Source: Sarocladium kiliense
Lineage: Eukaryota; Ascomycota; Sordariomycetes; Hypocreales; Sarocladiaceae
Assembly (NCBI GenBank): GCA_030734395.1
Contig: JAUZTG010000042.1
Span: 2,666,001-2,730,000, forward strand
Direction of reading: 5' to 3'
Length of the DNA stretch: 64,000 nucleotides
Shown: positions 20,882 through 32,910 of the stretch, piece by piece
How the letters are laid out: each line of letters starts with the position of its first letter
Position numbering within the stretch: the stretch's first letter is position 1
Notes under the pieces: generated by a model
Told to the model about the DNA's origin: nothing
Databases searched by the model: none
The model's input: only the letters and a program-made list of their open reading frames with translations
Translations under genes and position numbers: made by a program

Positions 20882-23800
20882 CTACTGCACTGTGTACTTT
20901 TCCTCATCAAGCACCGTCTTTTCTGTCCAGCAGTCTTGGACCCATGCTCCAGAGACAATCCTCGGCATCCTCCGCCTCTCAGACAGCTCCCTTCTCAGCT
21001 TGTCCGCCATCTCGCCTGTTTCCATAGCGTCATCGCCAACAATGACCACATGGGTTACATCCTGGTCTTGTCTGTCGCTTACACATCGCCCACCCGCATA
21101 CCGCACAAGCACAGAGAGGCGCTCTGCGGTCTTCTCATCGTCCGCACTTGCAGGGCACAGTGAGACGACACAGCGACTGAGCATCCAGCCGCGCAGTTCT
21201 GATAGGCCCTTCCCTCGTGACTCCAAATCTTCCAAAAAGTGTGCTTTGTCGAAGGAACCCGTCATCTCAAGCTTCGGCATTCCCTCCATAATCTCTCTTA
21301 ACTCATCCACAGGCACATCCCGTGCATAGCTGTCGCCGTACTGGTCTGTGTTCAGGGCCGCAGCAGTGGCCAGAGCCTCCGTGGCATGGAAGATATGTGA
21401 CTCTTCATATGGGAGCGGTATGCCCCCATCAAAGTTCTGCTCAGTACAGTCTCGAATCCATTTAGGTCTGATGATGTCGACGTCACCGCCCTTGATGAGG
21501 CTTGCAACCTTAACAACCTTCTTCTCCGCAATCAGAATCATGCTGGACCCCGGCACAGCCCTCTGAGAAACTATTCCTCCATTCTCTTTGATGACGCTCT
21601 CGAGCTGTGTCTTGGTCTTCTTGAAAGGCTTCCCTGATTCTGACATGACGCAGAACTCAAGCCCTGCGAACACCTTGGACTTTGGTCCTTCGAAAGCGAC
21701 CGGCGCCGAGTCCTCACCTGCAATCACCAGCTCTCGCTTCACCCTCTTGGGAGCCCGGCGTTTGCGATCTTCTACTGTCATCGCCTTGTCTTTGGCTTCC
21801 TCTTCGACTCTCTTTTTCAGCTCTACGAACTCCTCCAGCGACAGAGCCGTGTCCCAGCTTCTGTCCAGCCGAAGTCTTCGAAAGCGTGGGAATCTCAAGG
21901 TGAACCCCTTTGCGAACTGGTCTGAGGGCCCAACGCTGGCAGCTTTGGCTGAGATGACGATCGAGTCCTTCGGTCGAATCCACATATCCGGCCGTTCGTA
22001 CTGTCGAGCCTCGCCTCCGCCTAGCTCGATGTACTCGGATGGCGGGTTCTTCTGATCCCACTCTATCCACTTGCCTTCCGTGCGATGTCTGATCTCCGCA
22101 TAGTCTTCCGCCCGAAAGCCACCGCCCACCTTGAAGAAGCTGAAGCACTTCTCCGGGTTTGCACCAGCCCGAATGTGGTTCTGTGTTACCCTTAGACCGC
22201 ACAAGAAACTAGATAGTTGACCACCGCGCCTTCCAGAGCCGTAGTAGCCGCCGATTACGACACAATCAAGAGACTCTCCAAACTCAGACATGTACTCAGG
22301 CTTCACTTTCAGCCAGTCGTCGTTGCGACTATTGAGCCGATACATCGACCGCGGGTTCTTGAGGACTAGACCCTCTGAGGCGTTGGCGACGACTTCTCGC
22401 AAGAGCGGCTCAATGGCATCTGCTGAGGTAGCTTTCGTGTAGGTGTGTATTTCAAGGCGTCTGTGAACAGGTTTGATGGCCTTCTCCAAAGCATTGCGAC
22501 GATCACGCAGAGTGTATTGCGTGAGTTGTTTGTCGTTGAGGAAGAGGATGTCAAACACGCGGAAAACAGGGCGATGGCCCGTCGAGTTCGACCCAGACTT
22601 GTTCTGCTGTTCTGCTAGTGCCGCGGTCTTGAGCGTACCGAATGGTACGATCTTGTCCACATCCATATCCCAGGTGATCATCTCACCGTCAAGGATGAGA
22701 TTCCGGACACCTTTAGCGAAAGCGTTTTTCAGATGGCGCGTCAAGCTAGAGTTCTCGTCTTTGAGTCCGTTCCCGTACAGATATGTGTAGTCTTTTGCCT
22801 TTCTGGACCAGAAACAGAATCGTCTGCCTCCAGGATGTGAAGGGTCCTCGACCATATGCATCTGCATTCTCTCACCGTCGAGCTTCTCCTCGATCCAGTA
22901 TTCGGGATCCTCTTCCGTTGGCCGCAGAAGATCAATCATCTTCTGGAATGATGCGGGCATTTGGAACTGAGCCAATTGCGGCTGGAAGCACTGCATCACC
23001 GCGATACCAGCCTCGTCTGACTCGAGTCGGATCTCTGGAGAGTAGAGCTCCCAGCACACTCGCCGCAAACTGGATGATACATTGAATAGAGCCTCCCCGT
23101 CTGGATGCCAGAGGTCCAAGAGGGTGCGTTCCGTAGCTCCGACCTTCATCTGCTTCAAGATGATGCGAATGAGCCACATCATCTCTTCCGCATTCATCTT
23201 GTTGTAGAAGACCTCGAAAACCCTCAGGTTTTCTGCCTCTCCGGTCGAGGCTGCCAACTTATCCAGCTGCTCATTGACCTCTGCAATGGACATGTTCCCG
23301 ACTTCGGTCAGGATCGGTCTCTTGGAAATGATCTCGAAGCAGCGACCAGCAAAGTCTCCCGCCAGACGAGAGGCTGTAGTCTGGCCTGGAAGCTTCCAGT
23401 GAAGGAGATTGTATCCATCTTCAGAGTTCTTGTCAATTTTCATGAGCTTCACGAGGAGCTTTCCGATGGTATTCTCCTTGAGCCCATAGACCCCACGGTC
23501 GCGGTCCTTGTCTGGCAGGATGAGGCGTAACGCCGGGTAGAAGTCGTTCCCAACTTCTTTGCGCCATCTTCCGATGAATCTTTCGATGATGTGCCGTCTC
23601 TGCTCTTGTGGTGACAGTTTAGTCGCGCCGTGCGGTCCCCTTTTGCGCTGCTGGCCACCGCTAGGCTGCTTCTTGTTCTCATTGAGAGGATTGAACAAGT
23701 CCCTGAACAGGTCGGAGAAGAGCAAGGTCCTAGAATGATTTCTCGGACGGTTCGGGTATCTTCAATTGCAAGTCAGGACGCTGCTTTGGCACGGCACAAA

Positions 23801-23915
23801 GGGCAACTCACTCCTTGTCCAGCTCCTCGCGAGTCAGGCCAACAGAACCATACTGGATCTCATCCTCATGCTCAGCATCCTCATTTGGAGCCACGTCACC
23901 TGTCCGCCGGCTCAT
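20882..23915 (-). CDS. LIG4: DNA ligase IV (non-homologous end joining)
   Basis: complement(join(20882..23759, 23812..23915)), 993 aa. ATP-dependent ligase that seals double-strand breaks in non-homologous end joining, with an XRCC4/Lif1 partner. Exon 1 encodes 34 aa ending GLTREELDK. After a 52-nt intron (GTGAGT, CTGAC branch) the protein continues EYPNRPRNHSRTLLFSDLF, the classic Lig4 start block. The adenylation motif is KLDGERMQ with catalytic Lys at about 327. Motifs DGEMITWD, EGLVLKNPRSMY and the DWLKVKPEY motif follow. Two BRCT domains lie at about 690-790 and 860-993 with the linker expected to bind the XRCC4-like partner. Length agrees with fungal Dnl4. An in-frame upstream ATG exists at 24104, but the chosen ATG fits family N-termini better. 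Confidence 0.94.
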
Positions 23916-24380
23916 TGCTGTCGTAAGGATTCGGGTCTCTTCCCTCAGGGCCCAGCGCTCAAAAGCTAAATTGAAGTCACAATTGTCCTGAGATGTCGAA
24001 TGAGGGTGGGAACTTGGGATCGTGAACGCGTTGACGGTTTTGGTGACACCTGAGCCGTTGTGGGGCACTGTTGCCTGCGGTGCTGTGACGCTAACAGTTG
24101 GCAACCCAAGCCTATGCTTCCACCAGGAGTATAAGCATAAGTGACACTCCCAAGATAGCGATCACTATTCCTCCCTCAAAGTACCAAGCTTGTGTGGAAA
24201 AAAAAAGTTATGAGGCTTGGTACGAGGGTTGTTTGTTACCGGCGAAGCAGACATCGTGGTAGACATCACTTGCCTCAGCAAAGCAACATCGAAACCCATT
24301 TGGACATCGTCATTCTCATCGCTTCTGGAACGTACAGCGTAATGAGTGAATTCATGCTATCTCGAAGATGAATCATCGCC
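23916..24380. other. Intergenic, LIG4 upstream region
   Basis: Part of it (to 24104) stays open in the LIG4 exon 1 frame and could be a longer N-terminus, though its composition looks unlike protein. A run of ten A lies at about 24198. Confidence 0.4.
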
Positions 24381-25000
24381 TTATAGGCTCTGACCGTGCG
24401 CAGTTCTCATGTGCCTCTTCAAACTGTCCCTATGCGGCGTGCCATCTACAGCCAACTTTCGTTTGCACCCTGGAGCATTGCAGTACCATCTCTTTTGGTC
24501 ATGTATGGGTGTATGAACTGCGTTTTCATGGTCTTCGAGGCCCGTCTTCAGGGCAAAGGCCTCTTGGCAGCCATCCACAACACATTTGAATGGACGGGTG
24601 TGCTGACGGAGATGTCGACTATACCTGGCATTAGTACAAGCCAATGCAATGCGGGTCTTACACCTACGTGAGTTGCTTCTTGTTGGAGAGAGTTTTGGGG
24701 CACGTTGGACACTTCAAAGAGTCTCGACTGTCGGAGATCGGCGCGGCATGGGAGTTGGTCCGCTGTTGATTTTGGGGTGTAGTATTGGACTGTCCTTCTC
24801 CGTCTAACGCATCGTCCTGTCCAGCAGGCTCTGAAATCCTCGTCCACGATTCATGGACATACTCCGGCAGCGGACCGCCAGATCGAGGGAGGGTCCAAGT
24901 GGGATCCACATATTTGATCCGATCTTCGTCTAAGTCTTCGTGATGATGATGATGATTGGATCCTGAGGCTCCCCTTGGGCTCTGACGCGAAATGAAAAGC
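24381..25000 (-). CDS. C2H2 zinc-finger protein, start not found
   Basis: The visible coding parts are complement(24381..24624, 24668..<25000), split by a 43-nt intron (GTAGGT..CCAG with a TACTAA branch) that joins in phase. They encode an acidic/Ser-Gln-rich segment and then three C2H2-type fingers: CPTC...HLRQH, CVVDGC...HENAVH and CNAPGC...HMRTAH. RQHTRPFKC is a standard finger linker. This points to a DNA-binding transcription factor. No ATG lies in frame anywhere in the first visible exon, and the open frame is closed by a stop just above 25000, so an upstream exon must supply the start or the gene is broken. A TATA box on this strand at 25223-25228 suggests transcription starts near 25195, but no in-frame ATG lies between. 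Confidence 0.65.
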
Positions 25001-25540
25001 CTGCACTACGAAAGTGGGTGATCACCTGAGCCTGAAGGCCTAAGAATGGACGATGCTCAAGTATTCAGAAGAAAGAAAGTCCGAATGAAAGGAGTGCAGT
25101 AATGAGTGGAGTGACGATCAGCGAAGGAGTGACAGGGCGATATGACCTCCAGGGCCAACCGTGAAGAAGAAAGAAAGGAAGAAAGAGAAAGCTCAAAGGG
25201 CCTGGACCGAGGGAAATGGAGGTTTATAACCTAGGTCAGCTTCAACCTTCTGACGGGCACCTTGTTGGTGGCTCAGATGACGACGAATCACAGGCAATCG
25301 TTGTCAGGGTATGCCACAAAATCTGCATGGCTGATTTAGCTGCATGTATACGCAGCCAGCCAATCCTGAGGCGCGGATTATCACCTACAGAGGGCTCAGC
25401 TTTAGCATGATGCTTTTTCGTCCGAGAGGTGATACCCGTGTGTATATAGAGGGGAGGTTCCTTGGGTTTCCGCATGGCCAACTGAAAACACTCCGTAGCA
25501 AAGTGGCCTACACTGATCTCTTGCAAGCTCCTTTTCACGC
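25001..25540. promoter_or_regulatory. Divergent region between zinc-finger gene and hypothetical gene
   Basis: Contains TTTATA (TATAAA on the minus strand) at 25223-25228. A purine-rich tract (many GAAA/GAAG units on the plus strand) at 25155-25200 would be the pyrimidine-rich leader of the minus-strand gene. No ATG on the minus strand from 24912 to about 25325. Confidence 0.45.
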
Positions 25541-26285
25541 ATGAAAGTCATCAAGATGACTTCTTCTCTCTTCTGCTGCTCAGCTATTCAACCTTATCGT
25601 CGTCAGCGGCTATCTCATGAACTCAAGTTCACGTCCTTCATGGCTTGGGCAAAGTTCCCTCGGCAGTCCCAAGTCAAGACAAACAATTCAGAGGCCTCCA
25701 TCTCGGATAAGCCCCATGCTATCCAGCTCGTGCGTCAGGTCAACTTCGGGCCGCTTGAGTCGACGAGATATTTTGTCCCTGGTGTAGATGCCAATGCAGC
25801 TTTCACTGAGATAGAGGGAGATGATCTCATCCAGGCCAATTTCCAGAAGGTCAACACGTCAGTCGAAGAAACTCTGCGCTGGTCATGACCTATGCTGACC
25901 ATTCACCAGGTACAAGAACTATAAGTGCAACGTCCATAACAAGTTCTTCGAGATGAATGTCTACCAGAAGGACCCACTCAACCAGTACCACTGGCGAGCA
26001 AACTTGGCCAGACCCGCGCGTGACATCGATCTTCCACCGCCGACCAGGAATGAGACTACTTCTTCTATTCATGTGGCTCCCCCACAGTCTCCTCAAATTG
26101 AGAATGCCAGTGAGAAAGTCCAATCTCCAGATGTTGAGGGAGAATCGGACTCTCTCGAAGCGGGATTATCTTGGGGCAACGATGGCGATTATGACGATTA
26201 TGGCAACTATAGTGAGGACTGTGTGGATAAGGATTTCACAGCATGTGACAGGGAATGTGGTCACTGCGGCCGATGCCCTTACTAG
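25541..26285 (+). CDS. Hypothetical fungal protein with Cys-rich C-terminus
   Basis: join(25541..25857, 25910..26285), 230 aa. The 52-nt intron (GTCAGT..CCAG, TGCTGACC branch) joins in phase. A second ATG 15 bases downstream could be the start. The N-terminal half is mixed, with AIQLVRQVNFGPLESTRYFVPG. A Tyr/Asn/Lys-rich central part (YKNYKCNVHNKFFEMNVYQ) and a Pro/Ser and acidic linker with a GDYDDYGNYSED stretch lead to the C-terminal motif FTACDRECGHCGRCPY, four Cys in 13 residues. I have seen similar Cys-rich tails in unnamed fungal proteins; a small metal site is possible. Function unknown. Confidence 0.65.
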
Positions 26286-27037
26286 ATAGCTTTACGGGGA
26301 GGTCTTGACTGTGCAGCTTCTTAGGCATTGATCCTTCTGAGAGATTCAATATATATAATGTGCGGTGAATTGGTGCATGATGATATAATCGGTGGTAGAA
26401 TTGAGCAGAGACAACTTGATTCATGACGACAAAAGTTAGTATCCAGGCACCCGCGAACATGGACAGCTTCGTTAGCAGAGAGCAACGAACACATGGCAAT
26501 GAGGGTTCATGGACCTGCAGGGTGTGAGAGAGCTAGTTAGAGTCGTCTCAAAAAGATCGGCAAAAGAAATCTTTGTTCAAAATAGTGGTCAACGAGGTAG
26601 TTCAGCATTGATTATGTTGTTCTGTATAAGTTCGTGATTGTCCATCCGGCAGACACCCTGGCCTGACTTCAACTAAACCTCGATAGCATGACCAACAATC
26701 TCAACCGCAATACTCAGTAAGTTACGAAATATAGAACAGCGATGAGAGCTGGGGGCGGTTAGAATGCTCCGGAGGTTGGCAACAAAATGACATGTGAATC
26801 ACATTATGGTTGACATCTCCGTCCTGGACCCTGCCCACGCTTGTGTGTGCGCGACCAGAACAGTCGAAACGCGAAGCTAGTTCTCGAAGAAATGGATGCA
26901 ACTTCGACCTTCAACCACGAAACAACAATCACGACGACAAGACCATGGCCAAAGCCAACGCTCCGCACACGACGCCCTCGCCGAAGGTGCCGATTTACCA
27001 CCGATAGACATACCCAAGACCTGTCTACCACGCTATC
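26286..27037. other. Intergenic, upstream of the CorA-type gene
   Basis: About 750 bases, no gene seen. A long minus-strand open frame at 26804-27538 is the shadow of the transporter exon. Confidence 0.4.
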
Positions 27038-29097
27038 ATGGCCGAGAAGCCGGCGCGGCGGTCCACTCTGCCAACCCTCGCCGAGGCCTCTCCAGCCCTC
27101 GAGGAGCCGCCATCGACCGCAACGCCCAACGCTGAGACACGCTCCGCAGAAGAGCCCGCTGCACCGACACTTGGCTTGTCCGTGAACACGAATGTTCAGC
27201 CGCGCGCCCAGTCCGAAGCCGACACATACGGGCCCGGCCGACAAGGTGGAGGCGGCGAGACCAGCAACTTCTCTCCGATCCTCCGACGCCGTAGTGTTCG
27301 CGCAGCGACCTTCAAGAACGTCGAAGATTATGAGGACTTCGATCATACATATAGTGCCCGGCCAGGGTGGGAGCCTGGTGCTGAGCCCGGCTACGATCCG
27401 CTGCTGCCAAACGGAGGCCACGCAGCCAAACCCACATTGAATGCCGACTGTGAGATCACCGTTGTGGACTTCAACGCGAATCGCATGGTCAAGAGGCATT
27501 TCGACAACGAAAACTTTATCGAGTTTCTGGAGAGACATGCCCCGAAGGATGACTGGGCCAAATGTCGCTGGATCAACGTCAACGGCTTGAGTTGGGATGT
27601 CATTTCAGCTATCGGCGAGAAGAAGGGACTGCACAAGCTGGCTATTGAGGATATCATGAATATTCGCAACCGAACGAAAACTGATTGGTAAGTTGTTCCT
27701 TCCGTCGGCCCTCTACATCTGGTCTTGGACCTGCATCAGATTACTGGGCACCCTTCTCTTACCTGTATCCAATATGCAGAGGCTAATCGACACAGGTACC
27801 CTAACCATGCGTTTCTCGTTCTCACACTGCAGAAGCTGGTACATATAGTCGATGATGATGATGATGATGATGACTCAACCGACACCGAAAGTTCCTACTC
27901 TCGTCGGTCATTCCCGGCTTTGCGCGACTCCTTCAGGGATCTCTGGCGAAGCACCAGACATCCACCCCCTGATCAGGAGAAGTCGGTATTCGGAAATGGA
28001 AGGTCTGCGAACGGTGCTAGTGGCAACGAGAAGCCTGCCTACCATCACAGCCTCTTGGAAACGTCCATGATTCGCAGCCTGCAGCGTTATCATGCCTCAG
28101 GCAACGAAGCACGGACGGAGTACATGGAGACGCACTCATCTTTGGCACCCTGGAAGATGGCCGTGTCTGCCGAGCAAGTCTCTATCTTCCTGACCACCGA
28201 CAATACCGTCATCTCTTTCTTCGAGAATTCGGCAGGGGATGTCGAGAGGCCAATCATCACTCGCTTGGAAACACACGGAACCACACTTCGCACCTCCTAC
28301 GACGGTTCGCTCCTCGTTCAAGCTATCTTGGACGCGATTATCGATTTGGCATTCCCTCTCACCGCTGTTTATACAGACATCATTGGCGACATTGAGCTAG
28401 ATGCTCTCACTTCCCCTGACATTCGACAAAGTCGAAGCCTCTACATTTGTATCAGCGAGATCAATAAGATGCTGAGCTTCCTGAATCCAATCGAGAACAT
28501 GATCAACGTCCTCCGGGATCACAAGACCTTTCTTAGTCAGGAAGAAGCCGAGAAGGCTCTGGAAAAGCCAGAGGCCGGCGTCATCATTACTCCCATGACA
28601 CATACCTACCTCGGCGATGTCCTCGATCACTGCATCATCATCACCGAGAACCTACAAGCCCTGAAGAAGGGCTCCGACAACCTTATCAACCTGATCTTCA
28701 ACACCCTTTCAGCACATCAGAACGAGTCAATGAAGCAATTAACGATTGTGACCATCATTTTCCTCCCCTTGACCTTCATCACCGGCTTTTTCGGAATGAA
28801 TTTCCCCCCAGAGAAGTTTCCTGAGATCAATAACGGGATCTGGTACTTGTAAGTGAAACGCCCTTTGTGACTAAAGCATCTTTTGTGGTCTCTATCAATC
28901 GTGCGCACAGTAGGTCCAAGACTGACAAATATCATAGCTGGTCTTGCTCTGTGCCAACAGTCGTCGTGACGGCGTTGGTGCTCGGCAGAGAAGTTCTGTA
29001 CAACTGGCTGGTTAGGTTCCTTCAGAGGAGACATGTGATCTCGCTGCGGAAGAGGAGACGGCGACGTTCCGTTAACCGCACGAACAAAGATAAATAG
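27038..29097 (+). CDS. CorA/Alr-type magnesium transporter
   Basis: join(27038..27687, 27796..28848, 28938..29097), 620 aa, introns of 108 and 89 nt in phase. Membrane channel for Mg2+ of the CorA family (fungal Alr1/Mnr2-like), plasma membrane or vacuole. The large N-terminal part is cytosolic with a Pro/Ser-rich disordered start, then CEITVVDFNANRMVKRHF and WINVNGLSWDVISAIGEKKG. An acidic run of eight Asp, from a GAT repeat, lies at about 233-240. The long stalk helix runs through LQALKKGSDNLINLIFNTLS. Two membrane spans follow: LTIVTIIFLPLTFITGFFG with the GMN signature at about 550, then VPTVVVTALVLG, and a very basic tail (RKRRRRRSVNRT). The GMN motif is intact. The acidic run could sense divalent cations, but that is inference. 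Confidence 0.92.
27851..27870 (+). repeat. (GAT)n trinucleotide repeat inside the transporter gene
   Basis: Uninterrupted GAT units encoding an Asp run in the cytosolic domain. Likely length-variable between strains. Confidence 0.85.
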
Positions 29098-29425
29098 GAA
29101 GCACCCTGACCTACGTCGTCTCAAAGTAATCACATCAGCTTGCCGTGCGACTCTCTTGGAACCCTGTTTGTTTTGTTGAGCTTATTCATCTGCGTGCTGT
29201 CGCGCATTATACGGCATTCTTTGCATTCGGCTAGTATGAACAACAACATCGAGTCGCTCGTGAGTTCAAGTAATGCAGATACAGCAATATTTTGAAGTAC
29301 CTGAAACGAGTCTTCCGATAATACATAGATACGGTGAAGCAAAATATAATACAATGCAAGAAAAGAAAGTCATCACGACAAGTGAATAAAGGACTTGTCA
29401 CTGAAGGTCGGGATAAGTGATCTCA
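29098..29425. other. Tail-to-tail intergenic region
   Basis: Between convergent gene ends. Nothing beyond probable 3' UTRs. Confidence 0.4.
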
Positions 29426-31025
29426 TCACAGCACCTCCACGATCTCAAACACCTGAGATTCACCACCATCGCACGACGTAGACTCGATTCTGTCTTTACC
29501 AGCAACGAGGCAGAAATCACCGTTACCTGACAGGGGCTCCAGGACGATGTTCATGGGCTCAGCTGGGTTCTCGGGGATGTCGTCTTCAGTGAAGGGGTAG
29601 AGCTGAGCGTTATCTGTCTCTCCCTCTGTGGAAACGGGTTCAGCTTGGTGATTCTAAAGAACAACGGTGTTACGGGGATCACTTACCACCCGCTGCCCGA
29701 CCACCGCAGGAGAATATCGTGACGGTGTCGCCTGCTTGGCGCCTGTTATCGAAGCTGATGCACCCGTTCGTGAGCACATTCATGAGGAGAACCCTTCCGG
29801 CATCGCCATTGTTATGTTTCCCCTTGCTGATGAGGTCAAACTTCTGGTGAGGGTCTTCGTTGCATTCCTGGAGTTCAATAGGGATCAGATTCTGGCGGAA
29901 GTCTCCCGCCGTAGGGTCGACGAAGAGACAACGACCATCAGGCGCGCGGATGTTGATGCTCTCAACTAGACGCGTCGCTGTGTTGTCGAACTGGTGCGCT
30001 TCGGCGGCGGCGGAGGGGTCGAGGAAGCCACCGGCACGGGAGACTGGAACAGCCTCTGTTGGGTTGCCTGTGGGAAGGGTTGTAGGTGCGGCGGTCACGG
30101 AGACGTCTTCATCAGAGGTCGTGGTGGTCGCAGCGATGATCTCGGAAGTAGATGAACTGGTTGAAGTAGCAACAGAAGTCACATCCGGGATGAGCTCTGC
30201 AGGGGTTGTGCAGGTCTTTCTGGTCTTCCTGTGTTTCTTGGGCTTTCGAGTGCGAGTGCGGACAGGTTGAGGAGCGGCAGTCGTCTGGGGTGCATCGTCG
30301 ACTGGAGTTTCCTGAATGGATGTCTCCTCGGCAGGAGTCTCTGACACCACAGGCGTGCCATCGATTGGGAGCTCTGTCGACTCCTCCGCCGGACCATTGC
30401 CATTGCCTCCAGTATCACCTCCGCCGTTGCCACCCGAAGGCGCACCACCAATGGTGAAGCTCTGATCATTACTCCCATTGGCACAGGCTGCAATATCGAG
30501 CGCCTCTCCCGCGCTTGTCAGACACTGTCCGTTGGCGTTGGCAGGAGTCAGCGTAAGGGGCCCGGCACCGCCATCGAAGGCGAAGAGCTGCGAGTCTGTG
30601 ACTTCGCCCTCACCAGCTGCCCGACCACCGCAAGAGAACAGTATCACTTGATTGCCGGCGGCTCGTCGGGGGTCGAAGTTGAGACATGCTTGTGTGAGCG
30701 TGCTTACCACAAGCATCTGCCCGTCTCGGTCGTTGTGAACTCCTGAGGTGATGATATCCCAGCCCTCGCCATCAGTGCTGCCACACTCCGCTACCTGCAC
30801 AGGAGTCAGGTTCGCCCGAAAATCTCCAGAAAGTTCGTCAACAGAAAGGCATCGTCCATCCGAGGTCCTGATTTGCACATCGGAGAAGGCACGGGTTGCC
30901 GTCTCATCACGTTGGTGGGCCTCCTCGAAGGCCTCGCGGTTCAGCTCGTCGACCTGACGACGAATGAGTGGTGTCGCCAGAGTCATGCCTGCAAGTAGCA
31001 GGACATTGGAAAGGTTGGAAATCAT
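29426..31025 (-). CDS. Secreted protein with two ricin-B-like beta-trefoil halves and a basic linker
   Basis: complement(join(29426..29625, 29687..31025)), 512 aa. The 61-nt intron was placed by matching the second half to the first and joins in phase. Signal peptide MISNLSNVLLLAGMTLATP, then a possible Kex2-type site (RR). Two related halves follow. Half 1 carries DGRCLSVDELSGDFRANLTP, LTQACLNFDPRRAAG and SCGGRAAGEGEVTDSQLFAF. Half 2 carries DGRCLFVDPTAGDFRQNLIP, LTNGCISFDNRRQAG and SCGGRAAGEGETDNAQLYPF. Each half ends in a Cys-containing segment (GQCLTSAGEALDIAACANG and FCLVAGKDRIESTSCDGG). This fits ricin-B-type beta-trefoil carbohydrate-binding folds. The linker is Gly/Asn-rich, then Pro/Thr/Glu-rich, with a very basic RTRTRKPKKHRKTRKT core and Ser/Thr runs, probably O-glycosylated. 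Likely secreted or wall-attached lectin-like protein; the ligand is unknown. Confidence 0.8.
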
Positions 31026-32910
31026 AATGGTTGTGGTAATGAAGGTGGTCTTCCTAAGGCAGATCAGGTCGGCAAAGAGATCCGGAACTGGTGGCAATGA
31101 GAAGAATGAATGAAAGCCTGCGCAGCAGGGTCCTGTCCAGAGGAAGAGGCAAAGGAACGACTGAAAGAAAAGACAGAAAGGAATGAAGCTATTCGCAACC
31201 TTGTGCAAGTTGGTGATGGCTGAAGAGCAACAAGGCCAGGAGCTGGCTTTACTAGGGTCCTGGAAACATCTTATACAGGGAGGGCTCTGCACACGCTTGT
31301 GTACGATCGGCCGCCCACGATGGCAAACAAAGTCGCTCGTCAGGTGGTCCCTTTCATTTCGCCGAGGCAAACAATTGGCGACGTTTCATGAGGTGCGAAG
31401 CCCTGGTCGCATGCCATTGAACACCGAGGGGCGCAGAAGCGGGTGAGCGACGGTCAATCGTTTCGTTTGGGCCATGGTGGTCGCATATTTTGCACTGGCA
31501 AGAAGAGGATAGCCAAGGGACTCGTCAGGGGGGCCATTATGTGTTTGCGGGCATCGAACAAGAACAGTTTCAGTGCGCGGATCACGGAGGTGGTGTTTGT
31601 GGAGGAGGCACAGCAGTTGAGACGACAGCTGGCAGGGGAAGAAGGGTTTGGTGTTGGTGACAGTCTGACCGTAGCGGTGGTAGTGGGTGGTAATGGGCGT
31701 CTGATAGCGGTGTCAACGCGCACTGACTCCCCTTCTTCAGCGAGTGCATCCACTACCTGCAGTCGCCCAGCCGCCAAAGAATGAAGGGGTCCTTGTCGCC
31801 AGAGGCAGGGTGTGAAACCTAGCTATTCGTCAGGGTTTCAAGATGACGGTCAATGTAAGCGCGTATATGCGACGATAAAGAACATGGCGAGCATGGTTGC
31901 GTTCCGAAACAACCGAGCGGTCTATAGCTGGGAGACCGGCCAGGGGGAGTGGCATGTGGTTGGACGACGATGGCACGCGGTGTATGCTTGTTGAGACAAT
32001 GAGGGTGAAGAGCAGATGTATGAGGCTGGCTATGGAGGCAATCAGATCAAGCCGAAGCCGACTTGGCGCCAGCTTCTCGTTACAGGAGGATCGTAGGAAC
32101 TAACTAACCTTATGTGTATGTTTAACATAAGCATTGCTGTGCACGACCTGTCGCATGATTGGCTTTGCAAAGCTCTGCGATTCTGAACAGGATGGCACTT
32201 GACATTGATCAACGCAGGATCGCAGACTGTTAGCTTCGTCTTGCACCACACAAACAGCATAGTCTTCGCATCACTCTGCTGTTATGCGCGTGAGCTTTGG
32301 GTTGCGGGGCCATCGCGATACATCTGCTCTTTGATATACACATATTTACCAGCCGACGTTTCGGAAGGGATGGTCTCAAATCAGCTTCTGGCATTGGGTC
32401 CAAAAACGCACATGGAGAGAGATGAAGGTACAATACCACAAGTGTCAGGGCTGGTTTGGCTGAGTGTTGGCATCTTCGCAGCTATTGACTGGCTCAGCAG
32501 CAGTAGATAAGGCGAAGCGTGGCTGATATCCCGCTATCGGCAACGCTATGCGACGGTCTCTTGACATAACCCTCTCTGGCCACTGGGAATGGATTTCGTG
32601 TAGCACTATTAGACATATGATTCGAAGGCTTCTTCATGTCTCGGTACACTCACGTGCTCCTCAGGCCTGCAACTCTTCAGTCCCATGATGCCTTCACATG
32701 CATCACATGGCTGATGGCAGCCAGTCCCCTACACACCGTCTCCACTCGGGCTGCGGGGGGCTCAGGCACCCGATTCCAGCCACCCACCTGCACTGCCGAA
32801 CCCGGACTAGTAGAACGTCATTCTAGTCGATGCTTTCCCATCCTTTCTCTCCTCCTCTTCTTCCATTCCCCTCAACCTCAACTCCTCGGCGTTGAGCCCA
32901 ATTTGCCACC
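31026..32910. other. Long intergenic region, divergent promoters
   Basis: Nearly 1.9 kb between the trefoil gene and the alkaline phosphatase gene, read away from each other. Short frames only. The last 100 bases before 32911 are CT-rich, a typical leader. Nothing else recognised. Confidence 0.4.

Noticed and set aside
26804..27538. 244-codon minus-strand frame
   Set aside because: Shadow of the CorA-type transporter's first exon on the plus strand.
29650..29686. Shorter intron with TTTAG acceptor in the trefoil gene
   Set aside because: It puts the second exon out of frame; the later CACAG acceptor restores frame and recreates the repeat block GRAAGEGE seen in the first half.
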